Assembly: GCA_003054665.1 (NCBI GenBank)
Contig: QAYY01000021.1
Span: forward strand, 1 to 58,746
DNA: 58,746 nucleotides
DNA from: Opitutaceae bacterium EW11
Lineage (GTDB): Bacteria; Verrucomicrobiota; Verrucomicrobiia; Opitutales; Opitutaceae
Direction of reading: 5' to 3'
Shown here piece by piece: positions 39,107 to 48,248 of this stretch. A model generated the notes under the pieces. It was not told the origin of the DNA. It did no database searches and saw nothing but the letters and a program-made list of their open reading frames with translations. Every line of letters starts with the position of its first letter. The stretch's first letter is position 1. A program made the translations under genes and the position numbers.

Positions 39107-40657
39107 CTACTTACCGCCGAGCGCGTCGATCTTCCTTGCGAGGGCCGCGGAGCCGGCTTCGAGCCATTGCTGACCCTTTTCGATGGTGGCGGCTTTCGCG
39201 TCGCCCATCACGCCCGACTCGGAGATATCCGCGGTCATCCACGACAAATAAGCCGCGCCGCCATCCACGCGAAGCTGACCCAGCGACTCGCGTTTGGCCG
39301 GGTATTCGGAAACTGCTTTGTCCATCCGCACGAGATCGCTGGCGATCGCCAGCATGAGCGACGTTTCCCACTCGCCGGCGTGGAAGCCGAGCTCGGACTC
39401 CTGCGCGGACAGCTCCGGTTTGTACGGCTGGCCCAGCATTCCCGCTCGCAGTCCGAGCGTGGTCTGAATCTCGCGGAGCGTGTAGGTGAGCGTGGCGGTG
39501 TTTCCGCCGTGACTGTTGAGTACCGCGATCTGCCGAAATCCCGCCTGCTTCAGCTCGGTTGCGAGCGCGAGCAGGATACGACGCAGCGTCTTCCCGGAAA
39601 TCGAGAGGGTGCCCGGATAGCCGAGGTGTTCGTTGCTTTTGCCGTAGGTGATCGGGGGTGTGACGTAGACTCGGGCGCCCGCCGGGAAACGTTTCACTAT
39701 TTCCGTTGCCCAGGCGTGGCCCAGCAACGAGTCGACGCCGACGGGAAGGTGCGGACCGTGTTGTTCAATGGAAGCCGTCGGGATGATCACCCACGACGTC
39801 GCTTTCTCCGGAAGGTTTTTCCACTCGTCGTGCGTCATCCCGGGAAGATACCGAGCACGGAATCCGTGAGGAAACACGGGAGGCGCGTCGTACTCCGGCT
39901 CGGGTTCGGGCGGGAGCGTCAGGCCATTGCGAGCTCCGCCGCCGGAGAGCGGGGCCCGAGCGACGATTTCGAGCAGGACGCCTGCAAGCCGTTCCGCGCC
40001 TTGTTTGGCGAAGGCGAGACCGTCCATCGGCGGTCCGGGCGGCAATGGCGCAGGGCGTTGGTAGTTGCCGGGTCGAAAATCGACGTCGCTGACCGAGCCG
40101 GCCTCCTCCGTAAGCCGCGGAGTCTGTCCGAGAATCTTGGCGACCGCCGACTGAACGCGGCGCCGGTCCTCGCCGTTCGGATGAAAGCTCAGGCCGAGAC
40201 CGCCGATGTTGACGACGAACGTCTGCAGCCCGAGGGCGACCCGAACGTCGCGCGAAGTCGCATCCAGAAACTCGATACTCCAGGGGCTGGTGGTGACGAA
40301 GGCGAGCTTGTGGAACCCCGCAGCTTTCACGCCTTCTGCGAGTTCAAGCAGAAGGTCGTGCGCCGTCTCTGGATCGATTCCGAAGAGGCACGAGGGGTAG
40401 GGCGCGAGTACAAAGCGTACAGGCGGCAGAACGCGAAGCCGGGCTATGCCCTTGATGCGGGAAACAGCCAGACGCGTGACGTAGCTGCCGAGGATCTCCT
40501 CGGCGTCCATCGGGAGACCCAGCCCATGGGCGCCCATGCCGAATACCGGAAGAATCGCCAGATCGTGATCTCCGACGGAGGCAGGTCCGAAGCTTGTCCA
40601 CGGGAAGTGCGCCCAGAAGGTCTCTTTGTCCGCGTCGGCCAGCCAGGTCATGCTCAT
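39107..40657 (-). CDS. Two-domain creatininase-like protein (N-terminal copy degenerate)
   Basis: 516 residues with two copies of the creatininase fold. The second (about 270-516) keeps the metal ligands: WVIIPTASIEQHGPHLPVGVD with E, H and D, LNSHGGN with H, and E near FHAGEWET. The first (about 1-200) has the same backbone pattern, LAILPVFGMGAHGLGLPMDAEE, but lacks the E-Q-H motif and has AFVTTSPWS where SHGGN should be. So one active amidohydrolase domain is fused to a likely pseudo-domain. The substrate is unknown; creatinine is not implied. Confidence 0.8.
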   Translation of the reverse strand: MSMTWLADADKETFWAHFPWTSFGPASVGDHDLAILPVFGMGAHGLGLPMDAEEILGSYVTRLAVSRIKGIARLRVLPPVRFVLAPYPSCLFGIDPETAHDLLLELAEGVKAAGFHKLAFVTTSPWSIEFLDATSRDVRVALGLQTFVVNIGGLGLSFHPNGEDRRRVQSAVAKILGQTPRLTEEAGSVSDVDFRPGNYQRPAPLPPGPPMDGLAFAKQGAERLAGVLLEIVARAPLSGGGARNGLTLPPEPEPEYDAPPVFPHGFRARYLPGMTHDEWKNLPEKATSWVIIPTASIEQHGPHLPVGVDSLLGHAWATEIVKRFPAGARVYVTPPITYGKSNEHLGYPGTLSISGKTLRRILLALATELKQAGFRQIAVLNSHGGNTATLTYTLREIQTTLGLRAGMLGQPYKPELSAQESELGFHAGEWETSLMLAIASDLVRMDKAVSEYPAKRESLGQLRVDGGAAYLSWMTADISESGVMGDAKAATIEKGQQWLEAGSAALARKIDALGGK

Positions 40658-40830
40658 GCGCTCACCGTACTGCCCGAGCGACGCTGCGCCAGCCTACAAT
40701 CGGAGGATTGTCGTTTCGTCCGATGTCGGTCGCGCACGAGACCGCCGTACCGAGTTTTTGGGAGCGGATTGCTCGGACGCAGAACAACGAGCTTGCCACC
40801 TAATTTCAGCAGCCGCACAAACGCGGTTTT

Positions 40831-42378
40831 ATGGAAAAGCTCGCCCTCCTTTCCGTCAGCGACAAACGCGGACTCGTTGAGTTCGCCACCGCCTTGGTTC
40901 AGCGCTTTGGGTACCGGATTCTCTCGACAGGGGGTACCGCCAAACTGCTCGCCGAAAAGGGCCTGCCGGTCACGGAGGTAAGCCAGCACACCGGTTTCCC
41001 TGAGATCATGGAGGGGCGCGTTAAGACTCTGCATCCCAAGATCCACGGCGGCTTGCTCTGCCGTCGCGACAAACCGGAGCATCTTGCCGAGGCGCAGAAG
41101 AACGGCATTTCGCTGATCGATCTCGTCGTGGTGAACCTCTATCCCTTCGAACAGACTGTATCCAAGCCGAACGTACACTTTGAGGAGGCGATCGAGAATA
41201 TCGATATCGGCGGACCGTCGATGCTGCGCAGTGCGGCCAAGAACCACGAGAGCGTCACGGTCGTTTGCGATCCCGCCGACTACGACTCTGTGATCGCGGC
41301 GATGGACAAGCCCGCCGAGCTCTCCGCACTCCGGCGCAAGCTGGCGCTCAAGGTTTTTCAGCGCACTTCCACTTACGACGCGGCCATCGCCCGTTATCTC
41401 GAGTCGCAGGCCGCCGAGCCGGACCTCGCCGCGCTCTCCGGATTTCCGGAGACGCTGACGCTGACCTACAAAAAAGCGCAGTCGCTGCGCTACGGCGAGA
41501 ACCCTCATCAGAAGGCCGCCCTATACGGAACGTTCCACGAGCATTTTCAGCAGCTCCAGGGCAAGGAGCTCAGCTATAACAACATTCTCGATATCACCTC
41601 GGCGACCTACCTCATCGGCGAATTCGAGAAGCCCACGCTCGCGATCCTGAAGCACACCAATCCGTGCGGTGTGGCCAGCGCGGAGAATCTAGATGCCGCC
41701 TGGGAAAACGCTTTTGCAACGGACCGTCAGGCTCCGTTTGGCGGTATTATCGTGGTGAATCGCACGCTCGAGGCCGGACTGGCCAAGGTCATCAGCGAGA
41801 TCTTCACCGAAGTCATCATCGCCCCGCGCTTCAGCGACGAGGCCTTGGCCATCTTTGCCAAGAAGAAGAACCTTCGCCTGATGATCGCGAAGCAGGGAAT
41901 GGGCGCGGAGTCGTTGCTGGACGTGCGCTCCGTCGTCGGCGGTCTCCTCGTGCAGGACCGCAACAAGATTCTCGGCAATCCGGCCGAGTTCAAAGTCGTG
42001 ACGCACCGCCAGCCTTCCGAGGAAGAGTGGGCGTCGATGATGTTCGGTTGGCGTGTCTGCAAGCACGTCAAGTCGAACGCCATCGTGTACTGCCGTGGTG
42101 AGCAGACGCTCGGCATTGGTGCCGGGCAGATGGCCCGCGTCGACAGCTCGCGTATCGCAGTTTGGAAGGCAGCAGAGGCGAAACTGGATCTGCACGGATC
42201 CGTTGTCGTGAGCGAAGCGCTGTTCCCGTTTGCCGACGGCTTGATTGCGGCTGCTGACGCCGGAGCGACCGCCGCGATTCAGCCAGGCGGTTCCGTTCGC
42301 GATGCCGAGGTCATCAAGGCTGCGGACGACCGTGGCATGGCGATGGTCTTTACGGGCATTCGCCATTTCCGGCACTAA
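40831..42378 (+). CDS. purH: Bifunctional AICAR formyltransferase/IMP cyclohydrolase
   Basis: 515 residues. The N-terminal MGS-like cyclohydrolase ([47 protein letters not shown]) covers about 1-140. The AICAR transformylase follows, with [15 protein letters not shown] and [11 protein letters not shown]. It makes the last two steps of IMP synthesis. Its 3' end is followed by a hairpin that also touches the next gene's start. Confidence 0.97.
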   Translation: MEKLALLSVSDKRGLVEFATALVQRFGYRILSTGGTAKLLAEKGLPVTEVSQHTGFPEIMEGRVKTLHPKIHGGLLCRRDKPEHLAEAQKNGISLIDLVVVNLYPFEQTVSKPNVHFEEAIENIDIGGPSMLRSAAKNHESVTVVCDPADYDSVIAAMDKPAELSALRRKLALKVFQRTSTYDAAIARYLESQAAEPDLAALSGFPETLTLTYKKAQSLRYGENPHQKAALYGTFHEHFQQLQGKELSYNNILDITSATYLIGEFEKPTLAILKHTNPCGVASAENLDAAWENAFATDRQAPFGGIIVVNRTLEAGLAKVISEIFTEVIIAPRFSDEALAIFAKKKNLRLMIAKQGMGAESLLDVRSVVGGLLVQDRNKILGNPAEFKVVTHRQPSEEEWASMMFGWRVCKHVKSNAIVYCRGEQTLGIGAGQMARVDSSRIAVWKAAEAKLDLHGSVVVSEALFPFADGLIAAADAGATAAIQPGGSVRDAEVIKAADDRGMAMVFTGIRHFRH

Positions 42379-42472
42379 GGCGGCGCAGCCGTAACGACAG
42401 TTCTCGTCCGGGCGCATCCCGATGACCGTCTGGATGCGCAGCCTGACGAACCGCGTCTGGCGATCTGAGTCG

Positions 42473-42505
42473 AAGGCGCTTCATTCGCTATGAAGACGCC
42501 TTTTT
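42473..42505 (+). terminator. Terminator-like hairpin overlapping the start of the M48 gene
   Basis: AAGGCG-CTTCAT pairs with ATGAAG-A-CGCCTT (one bulged base; loop TCGCT), followed by five T. It lies 95 bp past purH. The right arm contains ATG 42490, the start of the peptidase gene, and the left arm contains the GAAGG ribosome-binding candidate, so the structure could both end purH transcription and hide the next gene's start. Confidence 0.65.
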
Positions 42506-43284
42506 CAGTCACGGTCGCGTTGCTGTTCGCAACATTCGTTGGGTGCACGACGGTCCCTGAAACCGGGCGGCAACAGATCATGCTCGTCTCGCCGGAAACG
42601 GAAACGCAACTGGGCCTGGCGAGTTTTGCCGACGTGAAGAAACAGGAGCGGATCTCCGGCAACCCGCAGTACAATGCTCAGGTGACCCGCGTGGGACGCC
42701 GGATCGCCGCATCGGTCGGGCGTGAGCTTCCAAACGCCCAGTGGGAATACGTCGTCTTCGAGTCGGATCAGGTGAACGCGTTCGCGCTGCCCGGCGGCAA
42801 GGTCGGCGTCTACACGGGTCTCCTGAAGCTCGTCGGCAGCGACGACGAACTGGCCTGTGTGATGGGACATGAGATCGCGCACGTGACCTCCCGGCACGGC
42901 GGGGAACGAATGTCGCAGCAGATGGCCGCCGCAGGCATCGGCATGCTGGGGGAGGCCGCGATGGAGGCCGGTGCGGTCTCGGAGCAGCACCGGACGCTGG
43001 CTCGGCTGGCGTATGGCGCCGGCTCAACCGGAGGACTGCTCGCGTTTTCCCGGCAGCAGGAGTCCGAGGCCGACGCCGTGGGCCTCCGGTTTGCCGCCGG
43101 CGCCGGCTACGACCCTCGTGCCGCTGTCACGTTTTGGCAGAAGATGGCTCGCCAGAACTCCGGAAAAGAACCGTGGAAGTACCTCTCGACCCATCCTCCG
43201 ACGGAGGAGCGCATCGCGAATCTGCAGCGACTCTCACAGGAGTATCTTCCGCTCTACGAACAGGCCAAACGCCGATATCAGTAG
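42490..43284 (+). CDS. M48-family lipoprotein metalloprotease
   Basis: 264 residues with a signal peptide and lipobox (LLFATFVGCTTV). Zinc motif HEIAH is in ELACVMGHEIAHVTSRHGGE, and the third ligand E is in QQESEADAVGLRF. This is the LoiP/YcaL-type layout without TPR. Such proteases act at the outer membrane in envelope quality control. Start ATG 42490 lies in a strong hairpin. Confidence 0.9.
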   Translation: MKTPFSVTVALLFATFVGCTTVPETGRQQIMLVSPETETQLGLASFADVKKQERISGNPQYNAQVTRVGRRIAASVGRELPNAQWEYVVFESDQVNAFALPGGKVGVYTGLLKLVGSDDELACVMGHEIAHVTSRHGGERMSQQMAAAGIGMLGEAAMEAGAVSEQHRTLARLAYGAGSTGGLLAFSRQQESEADAVGLRFAAGAGYDPRAAVTFWQKMARQNSGKEPWKYLSTHPPTEERIANLQRLSQEYLPLYEQAKRRYQ

Positions 43285-43440
43285 AGCTGGCCTGGATACA
43301 AACTGAGCGGCGCCCACGGACGTGGGAAACTAGGGCAGGGCGGTTCCAGAGATGAAAGACTGCGGCCCCGGCGAATGAGACGAGCCGGATTCTGCGCTTT
43401 CCAGCTAGCGCAAAGCCCTCTTTTGCCCCACGTTGGCCGG

Positions 43441-44811
43441 ATGTTTGATCCGGTTGAAAAGCTAAAGGAGTACATCCGTTTTCCCAGCATCTCCGCCGAT
43501 CCTTCTGCCAAGGAAGGCATGCGCGGCGCCCGCGAGCATGTCGCCGGGCTGTTGAAGTCGATCGGCTTCGACGTGGAGATCGTTCCCACGAAGCTGCACC
43601 CGATCGTCCTGGCGCACCGTGGCGGCGACCCGAAATGGCCGCACGTGATCATCTACGGGCACTACGACGTCCAGCCTGCCGATCCGCTGAATCTCTGGCA
43701 TTCGAAGCCGTTTGAACCGGAGATCCGCGGTGACCGCATCTACGGACGCGGCTCGGCGGATAACAAGGGGCCGCTGATGGTGCACATCACTGCGGTCGGA
43801 CGACTGCTTGAGCGTGATCCGAAGCTTCCTCTGCGCATCACCTTCATGATCGAAGGCGAGGAAGAGACGGGAAGCCCGAGCTTCCTGCCGTTCATCGAGA
43901 AGTACCGCGACCGACTGAAGGCCGATTTTGTCTACCTTTCCGATACTGGCATTCAGCGGCCCGACCAGGTGGTCATCACGTGCGGGCTCCGCGGTCTCAT
44001 GCTGTTCGACCTCGTCGTCACCACGGCGAAGTCCGACGTCCACTCCGGCCTTCACGGCGGCGCGTTCCGCAATCCGATCCAGGCGCTGACGGAGATCTGC
44101 GCATCTCTCCATACGCCCGATGGCAAGGTGAACATTCCGGGCTTTTATGACGACGTGCTCGGAGTCGAGCCGTGGGAGCGCACCGAGCTGTCAAAGCTTG
44201 GACAGAGCGAGGAAGAGTACCGAAAGTTTCTCGGCGTGCCGGCGTTTCACGCGCCGCCGGGCTATTCGCCGTTTGAGGCCCTGCGTTTCCTCCCCACACT
44301 CGAGTTCAACGGAATTGGTGGCGGCTACCAGGGCGAGGGGACGAAGACCGTAATCCCAAGCAAGGCGTTCGCGAAGATCAGCTGCCGGCTCGTACCCAAT
44401 CAGAACCCGAAGAAGATTCGCGAACTGGTCTACAACGCCATTCGTCAACGCGTGCCGAAGGACGTCACGTTCGAGCTGATCGATCAGCACGAGGGCGTCC
44501 CGTATGTGGTGGTGCCACCGGATCGGTCCAACACGCCCAAGGACCAATCGCCGGTACTCGCCCGCGCTTTCCGTGCGGCGGACAAATCGATCGCTTCGGT
44601 CTTCGGAAATCCGCCGCTTTATCTGCGGGAGGGCGGAAGTGTGCCGATCATCGCGGACATCAAGCGCGTCCTCGGACTCGACTCGCTGCTCTTCGGACTC
44701 TTTTTGCCGGAGGACAATCTGCACGCGCCAAATGAAAGCTTCGACCTCACGGTCATGCAGAAGGGGATACAGGCTTCCGAGCAGATCCTCTCCACCGTGG
44801 CTCGGGGCTGA
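43441..44811 (+). CDS. M20-family dipeptidase
   Basis: 456 residues. Metal ligands are visible: H in IIYGHYDVQP, D in GRGSADNKGP, E in IEGEEETGSP, D in LSDTG, and the C-terminal H in EDNLHAPNE. The lid domain runs from about 190 to 330. This arrangement fits M20A dipeptidases with two metals. ATG 43441 was chosen; upstream residues in frame lack family features. Cytoplasmic, no signal peptide. Confidence 0.9.
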   Translation: MFDPVEKLKEYIRFPSISADPSAKEGMRGAREHVAGLLKSIGFDVEIVPTKLHPIVLAHRGGDPKWPHVIIYGHYDVQPADPLNLWHSKPFEPEIRGDRIYGRGSADNKGPLMVHITAVGRLLERDPKLPLRITFMIEGEEETGSPSFLPFIEKYRDRLKADFVYLSDTGIQRPDQVVITCGLRGLMLFDLVVTTAKSDVHSGLHGGAFRNPIQALTEICASLHTPDGKVNIPGFYDDVLGVEPWERTELSKLGQSEEEYRKFLGVPAFHAPPGYSPFEALRFLPTLEFNGIGGGYQGEGTKTVIPSKAFAKISCRLVPNQNPKKIRELVYNAIRQRVPKDVTFELIDQHEGVPYVVVPPDRSNTPKDQSPVLARAFRAADKSIASVFGNPPLYLREGGSVPIIADIKRVLGLDSLLFGLFLPEDNLHAPNESFDLTVMQKGIQASEQILSTVARG

Positions 44812-44846
44812 CCGGAAGATATCTCGCGCTTTGCGCTGAATTTTCG

Positions 44847-44872
44847 GGGCGAGCTCAGGCTCGCCCTTTTTT
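44847..44872 (+). terminator. Rho-independent terminator behind the M20 gene
   Basis: GGGCGAGC/GCTCGCCC stem of 8 bp, loop TCAG (44847-44866), then six T. It lies 35 bp after the stop. Confidence 0.9.
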
Positions 44873-45042
44873 ATGCGTGTGCCGCTTCCTGTGTTGCCGG
44901 TGGTCGCTTCGTTTTGTGACCGAATGACACTGCCCTCGAACGAGGGTTGATCGGACTTGACGCTTTGTCGCTCCTGTTGTCCGGCGCGGACCGCACATCC
45001 TTTCGATCCTTGCGCTCGTCGAGAGCGGTCGCAGGGCTCCGG

Positions 45043-45074
45043 AAAAACAAGAGCCCCGGATCGCTCCGGGGCTC
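45043..45074 (-). terminator. Rho-independent terminator behind pal
   Basis: On the minus strand, a 10-bp stem GAGCCCCGGA/TCCGGGGCTC with loop GCGA is followed by TTGTTTTT. It faces the terminator at 44.85 kb; the 170 bp between them contains no gene that I can see. Confidence 0.9.
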
Positions 45075-45101
45075 TTTGTAGTCAGAATCTCGTTACAAAG
45101 C

Positions 45102-45659
45102 TTATTTCTTCAGCACCACGACGTCGACGCGGCGGTCTTTCGCCATCTCGTCGTCGGAGCCGTTCTCCTTGGCCTCGAGGTCGCCCTTCGAGATCGTTTC
45201 CAGCTTGGCCGGAGCGACGCCGAGGGTCTGCAGGTACTTCTTGGCGGCGTTCGCGCGGCGGTCGCCGAGGCCCATGTTGTATTCTGCCGTGCCGCGCCAG
45301 TCGCAGCGGCCTTCAAGCAACAGGCGATACTGCGGGTTCTTCTCCAGGTATGCCTTGGCGTCCTGCAGCTTGGCGCGTTCGCCTTCCTTGATGGCGGACT
45401 TGTCGTAGTCGAAATAGACGGGCTGGAGGAGGCCGCGGATCGTGTTCTCGTCCTCAATGACCCCTTCGCGCTGGGCGAGACCCGTGGCTGAGGCATCACC
45501 AAGGCTCTCCGGACCTCCCACGTTTAGACCGCTCTGGGCGCCGCCTTGTCCAAGGACGGTGTCCGAGGGCGCGGGGCGCTTCGGTTTCTTCGTGCAGCCG
45601 GCAAAGGCGACCATCGCGCTCACCAGTACGATGCAGAGCTTCTTTGAGAGGTGGTTCAT
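45102..45659 (-). CDS. pal: Peptidoglycan-associated lipoprotein (OmpA-like)
   Basis: 185 residues: a signal peptide with lipobox VAFAGC, a variable linker of about 50 residues, then the OmpA_C domain with VYFDYDKSAIKEGERAKL and LEGRCDWRGTAEYNMGLGDRRA. The DxxG and R of the peptidoglycan pocket are replaced or kept in standard form (DWRG, RRA). It links outer membrane to peptidoglycan. No tol genes are next to it. Confidence 0.9.
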   Translation of the reverse strand: MNHLSKKLCIVLVSAMVAFAGCTKKPKRPAPSDTVLGQGGAQSGLNVGGPESLGDASATGLAQREGVIEDENTIRGLLQPVYFDYDKSAIKEGERAKLQDAKAYLEKNPQYRLLLEGRCDWRGTAEYNMGLGDRRANAAKKYLQTLGVAPAKLETISKGDLEAKENGSDDEMAKDRRVDVVVLKK

Positions 45660-45699
45660 GTGAAATTCAGGAAAAGCAGTGGTTTGACCTTATTGTGCA

Positions 45700-46623
45700 A
45701 TGGGTTTGGGTCGGCAAGTCATTTATCCTGCTAAACTCCCGCTCGTGCACACCGACAAACGGCCGCAGTGCTTCCTTTTCGACAATGGGTCGTTGCGGCC
45801 GGCTTCCACGCTGAGCCTTCGACGGTCTGCCGCTTTGTTGGCGGAGGCACTCCGCTGTCCTGTCGAACCGGTTTCTCTGCTGCATTCGAGCGGCGTGCCG
45901 GCCTCCGAATTGGGGGGCGTGTCGGCGCGTCTGCTCGAGCCGGCGTTGACCGAGTGGTTGAGCGCGAGCCCAGACGGAGAGGCGGTGCTTTTGCCGCTGT
46001 TCTTTGGCCCGAGTGCGGCCCTGACGGATTACGTGCCAGAGCGACTCGTTTCGCTTCGGCAACGGTTTCCCGACGCACGTCTGCGGCTTGCCCATTGTCT
46101 CGTGGACTTGCGGGAGTCGGATACTCGCATTGCCGAGGCGCTGACTGCCGCAGCGAGACGAACGGTCCGTGAGAACGGACTGCAGCGTCCGAAGGTCTTG
46201 GTGGTCGATCACGGAAGCCCGCAGCGGTCGGTCGCCGCGGTGCGGAATCACCTCGGCATTCAGGTAAACGCGCTGCTGCGTGACGAAGCGACCGTTGTTG
46301 GAGTCGCCTCGATGGAACGTCGTCCAGGGTCTGAATACACCTTCAACGATCCCTTGCTTGCCTTCGCGCTGGCAAATGCGCCGTTTGACGAGGGCGACGT
46401 GATCGTGCTTCTGCAGTTCCTTTCGCCGGGGCGGCATGCAGGACCCGACGGAGACATCGCTCAGATTTGCGACGAAGCGCGTCGAGGGCGGCCCCAGCTT
46501 CGGACCTATCTATCGGAACCGATCGGCAACGACCCGCGTGTAATTGCGGTGTTGGTACAACGCTACGAGGAAGCGCTTCAGAGTAGCTTCCTCGGCTCGA
46601 TCAAGCCCACTTCGAGCGCGTAG
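45700..46623 (+). CDS. CbiX/SirB-type chelatase-like protein
   Basis: 307 residues. It appears to have two related halves: FDNGSLRPASTLSLRRSAALLAEAL in the first and VVDHGSPQRSVAAVRNHL in the second, the latter carrying the DHGS block of CbiX/SirB. ILLPLFFGPS and IVLLQFLSPGRHAGPDGDI are the corresponding second blocks with H. Members insert Co or Fe into sirohydrochlorin, but the first half lacks the D-H pair, so activity is uncertain. ATG 45700 is used; GTG 45745 is also possible. Its 3' end overlaps the next gene on the other strand by 46 bp. Confidence 0.75.
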   Translation: MGLGRQVIYPAKLPLVHTDKRPQCFLFDNGSLRPASTLSLRRSAALLAEALRCPVEPVSLLHSSGVPASELGGVSARLLEPALTEWLSASPDGEAVLLPLFFGPSAALTDYVPERLVSLRQRFPDARLRLAHCLVDLRESDTRIAEALTAAARRTVRENGLQRPKVLVVDHGSPQRSVAAVRNHLGIQVNALLRDEATVVGVASMERRPGSEYTFNDPLLAFALANAPFDEGDVIVLLQFLSPGRHAGPDGDIAQICDEARRGRPQLRTYLSEPIGNDPRVIAVLVQRYEEALQSSFLGSIKPTSSA

Positions 46624-47225
46624 CGAGTGAGGCTGGCGACATCGTGGAGATTGAGCTTCCGCATCAAGTTCGTGCGGTGGTTGTCGACCGTCTTCACGCT
46701 GATGCCGAGCTTGGCTGCGATTTCCTTCGTGCTGTGACTCTCGGCTACCAGTTGGAGGATCTCGCGCTCACGGTCGGTAAGGAAATCGGCCGTGGTGCTG
46801 GAAGCCGGGTTGGCTACCACGTTGCGAAGCAGCGAGGCGACGGCGGGCCCGAAGTACGTTCCGCCGTTGGCCACCGTTTCGAGGCCCTTCTTGAACTCCA
46901 CCAATCCCGCTGTCTTCTCGACAAAACCGTGCGCACCGGCCTCGAGCATCTCCCGCACAAGCACGGGATTCTCATGTCCGGAAAAAACAAGGACGCGCAC
47001 ATTCTTGAGCTGCTTGCCAATCCGACGTAGCAGATCGACGCCATTCAGGCCCGGCAGTTTTGCATCGAGGACGATGAGGTCAGGTTTGACCTCGAGGCAT
47101 AGGTTGTAGGCGCTCTGACCGTCACCACTTTCACCAACCAATTGGTAATTCGAGTCGGTGCGGAGAATCTCAACCAGCATCTCCCGGATCGCGGTTTGGT
47201 CTTCGATGATGACAAGTCGTTTCAT
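46578..47225 (-). CDS. NarL/FixJ-family response regulator
   Basis: 215 residues. The receiver has ED near the start and the acceptor D in LIVLDAKLPG, with S in VLVFSGHE and K in GFVEKTAG. The C-terminal LuxR helix-turn-helix is LTDREREILQLVAES and ISVKTVDNHRTNLMRKL. It binds DNA when phosphorylated; no kinase is adjacent. The 3' end overlaps the convergent CbiX-like gene by 46 bp. Confidence 0.93.
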   Translation of the reverse strand: MKRLVIIEDQTAIREMLVEILRTDSNYQLVGESGDGQSAYNLCLEVKPDLIVLDAKLPGLNGVDLLRRIGKQLKNVRVLVFSGHENPVLVREMLEAGAHGFVEKTAGLVEFKKGLETVANGGTYFGPAVASLLRNVVANPASSTTADFLTDREREILQLVAESHSTKEIAAKLGISVKTVDNHRTNLMRKLNLHDVASLTRYALEVGLIEPRKLL

Positions 47226-47406
47226 AGTGACACGAAGGTCTGCACAAATCTTCGGCGGATTCAGGACGAAGTTTCACGGGAAAACTCATCCGCCTGCGGA
47301 ACTTAAAGAACATTTACCCGGATTTTACGACAAGGCCAAAACTGGCCGAATTTGTAGTTCTCGAATGCGAAGCGAGAGAGGGTTCGCCCCTAAAGCTCAG
47401 CGCTGC

Positions 47407-47913
47407 ATGGTCCGATCCCCTGGGGAAATGCCCACAATCTTCCGGCTGTGCGTACTCCTTAGTCTCGGTGGCACATCCGCCTTTTTCGCCGGCTGTGAAT
47501 CGGACTCGACCGCAACTCCCGCGGCCGCCGTGCCGACGCCTTCTATGGGCAAGGCTACTCCCACGGCAAACGTATCGAGAATGCAGGCTTGGAAGGACGC
47601 CGAGCTGATTGCCTCGCTGGGTGAGGGGAGACTTGAGGTCGTAGGGACCGGCGACTCCATGCGGCCGGTGTATGGTGACAACACGATTCTGGTGATCAGC
47701 CGGATCCGCTACGACGAGCTTCAGTCCGGCATGACCGTCGCCTACAGGAACGCTCACGGCCACATCGTCGTCCACCAGCTCCTCGCTCGGGATGGTACGG
47801 GGTGGCGAGTTCAAGGATTGAACAACGAGACAGAGGACACGGGACGAGTTACCGCCGAAAACCTGGTCGGCGTCGTGTACGCCTCGCTTGCCTATGATCC
47901 CTCGCTCAAGTGA
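47407..47913 (+). CDS. Lipoprotein with an S26 signal-peptidase-like domain
   Basis: 168 residues. A signal peptide ends in a lipobox (FFAGCESD), then a low-complexity P/T/A-rich linker. A compact beta domain follows with GTGDSMRPVYGDN (the SxMxP serine motif of S24/S26 peptidases), VAYRNAHGHIVVHQLLA, and NNETEDTG. The histidine in VVHQLL suggests a Ser-His type as in archaeal/ER signal peptidases rather than Ser-Lys. Whether it cleaves is unknown. ATG 47428 is an alternative start. Confidence 0.72.
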   Translation: MVRSPGEMPTIFRLCVLLSLGGTSAFFAGCESDSTATPAAAVPTPSMGKATPTANVSRMQAWKDAELIASLGEGRLEVVGTGDSMRPVYGDNTILVISRIRYDELQSGMTVAYRNAHGHIVVHQLLARDGTGWRVQGLNNETEDTGRVTAENLVGVVYASLAYDPSLK

Positions 47914-47941
47914 GCCGGCTTGACCTCCCGCAGCGTTCGCT

Positions 47942-48016
47942 TGGTGGGTTGACTGGGATTCGAACCCAGAACCAACGACTTAAAAGGACGCTGCTCTACC
48001 ATTGAGCTATCAACCC
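47942..48016 (-). tRNA. tRNA-Lys (anticodon UUU)
   Basis: On the minus strand, acceptor GGGTTGA pairs with TCAACCC, followed by A and an encoded CCA. The D arm contains GCTCAATGGTAGAGC, the anticodon loop is CTTTTAA (UUU), and the T arm is CTGGG TTCGAAT CCCAG. One mismatch is present in the anticodon stem. 75 nt including CCA. Confidence 0.95.
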
Positions 48017-48248
48017 AGAAGCGAAAAAGAGCGGACTGAATAGGTGTCCGTTTTACTCTTTGGCAAGGCTTTTTTCCCGCACTCTTACGCCCTGATCCCG
48101 CATTTTTCTGGTCGCAACCTCAAACGGCTTGGAACATCCAACAGGTAATCGTAGACCTCTCTCTCCGAATCGTTAGCGCCACTGCAAATCCTTGCCATAA
48201 ATTGTGGGAACAATCGAAAAGTACGCCCATCAGAGTTCCGTTGAACGT

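Noticed and set aside
38996-40981. 661-codon open frame on the + strand
   Set aside because: It lies antisense to the creatininase-like gene, whose two domains show clear motifs. The + strand product is arginine-rich and has no domain; a GC-rich shadow frame.
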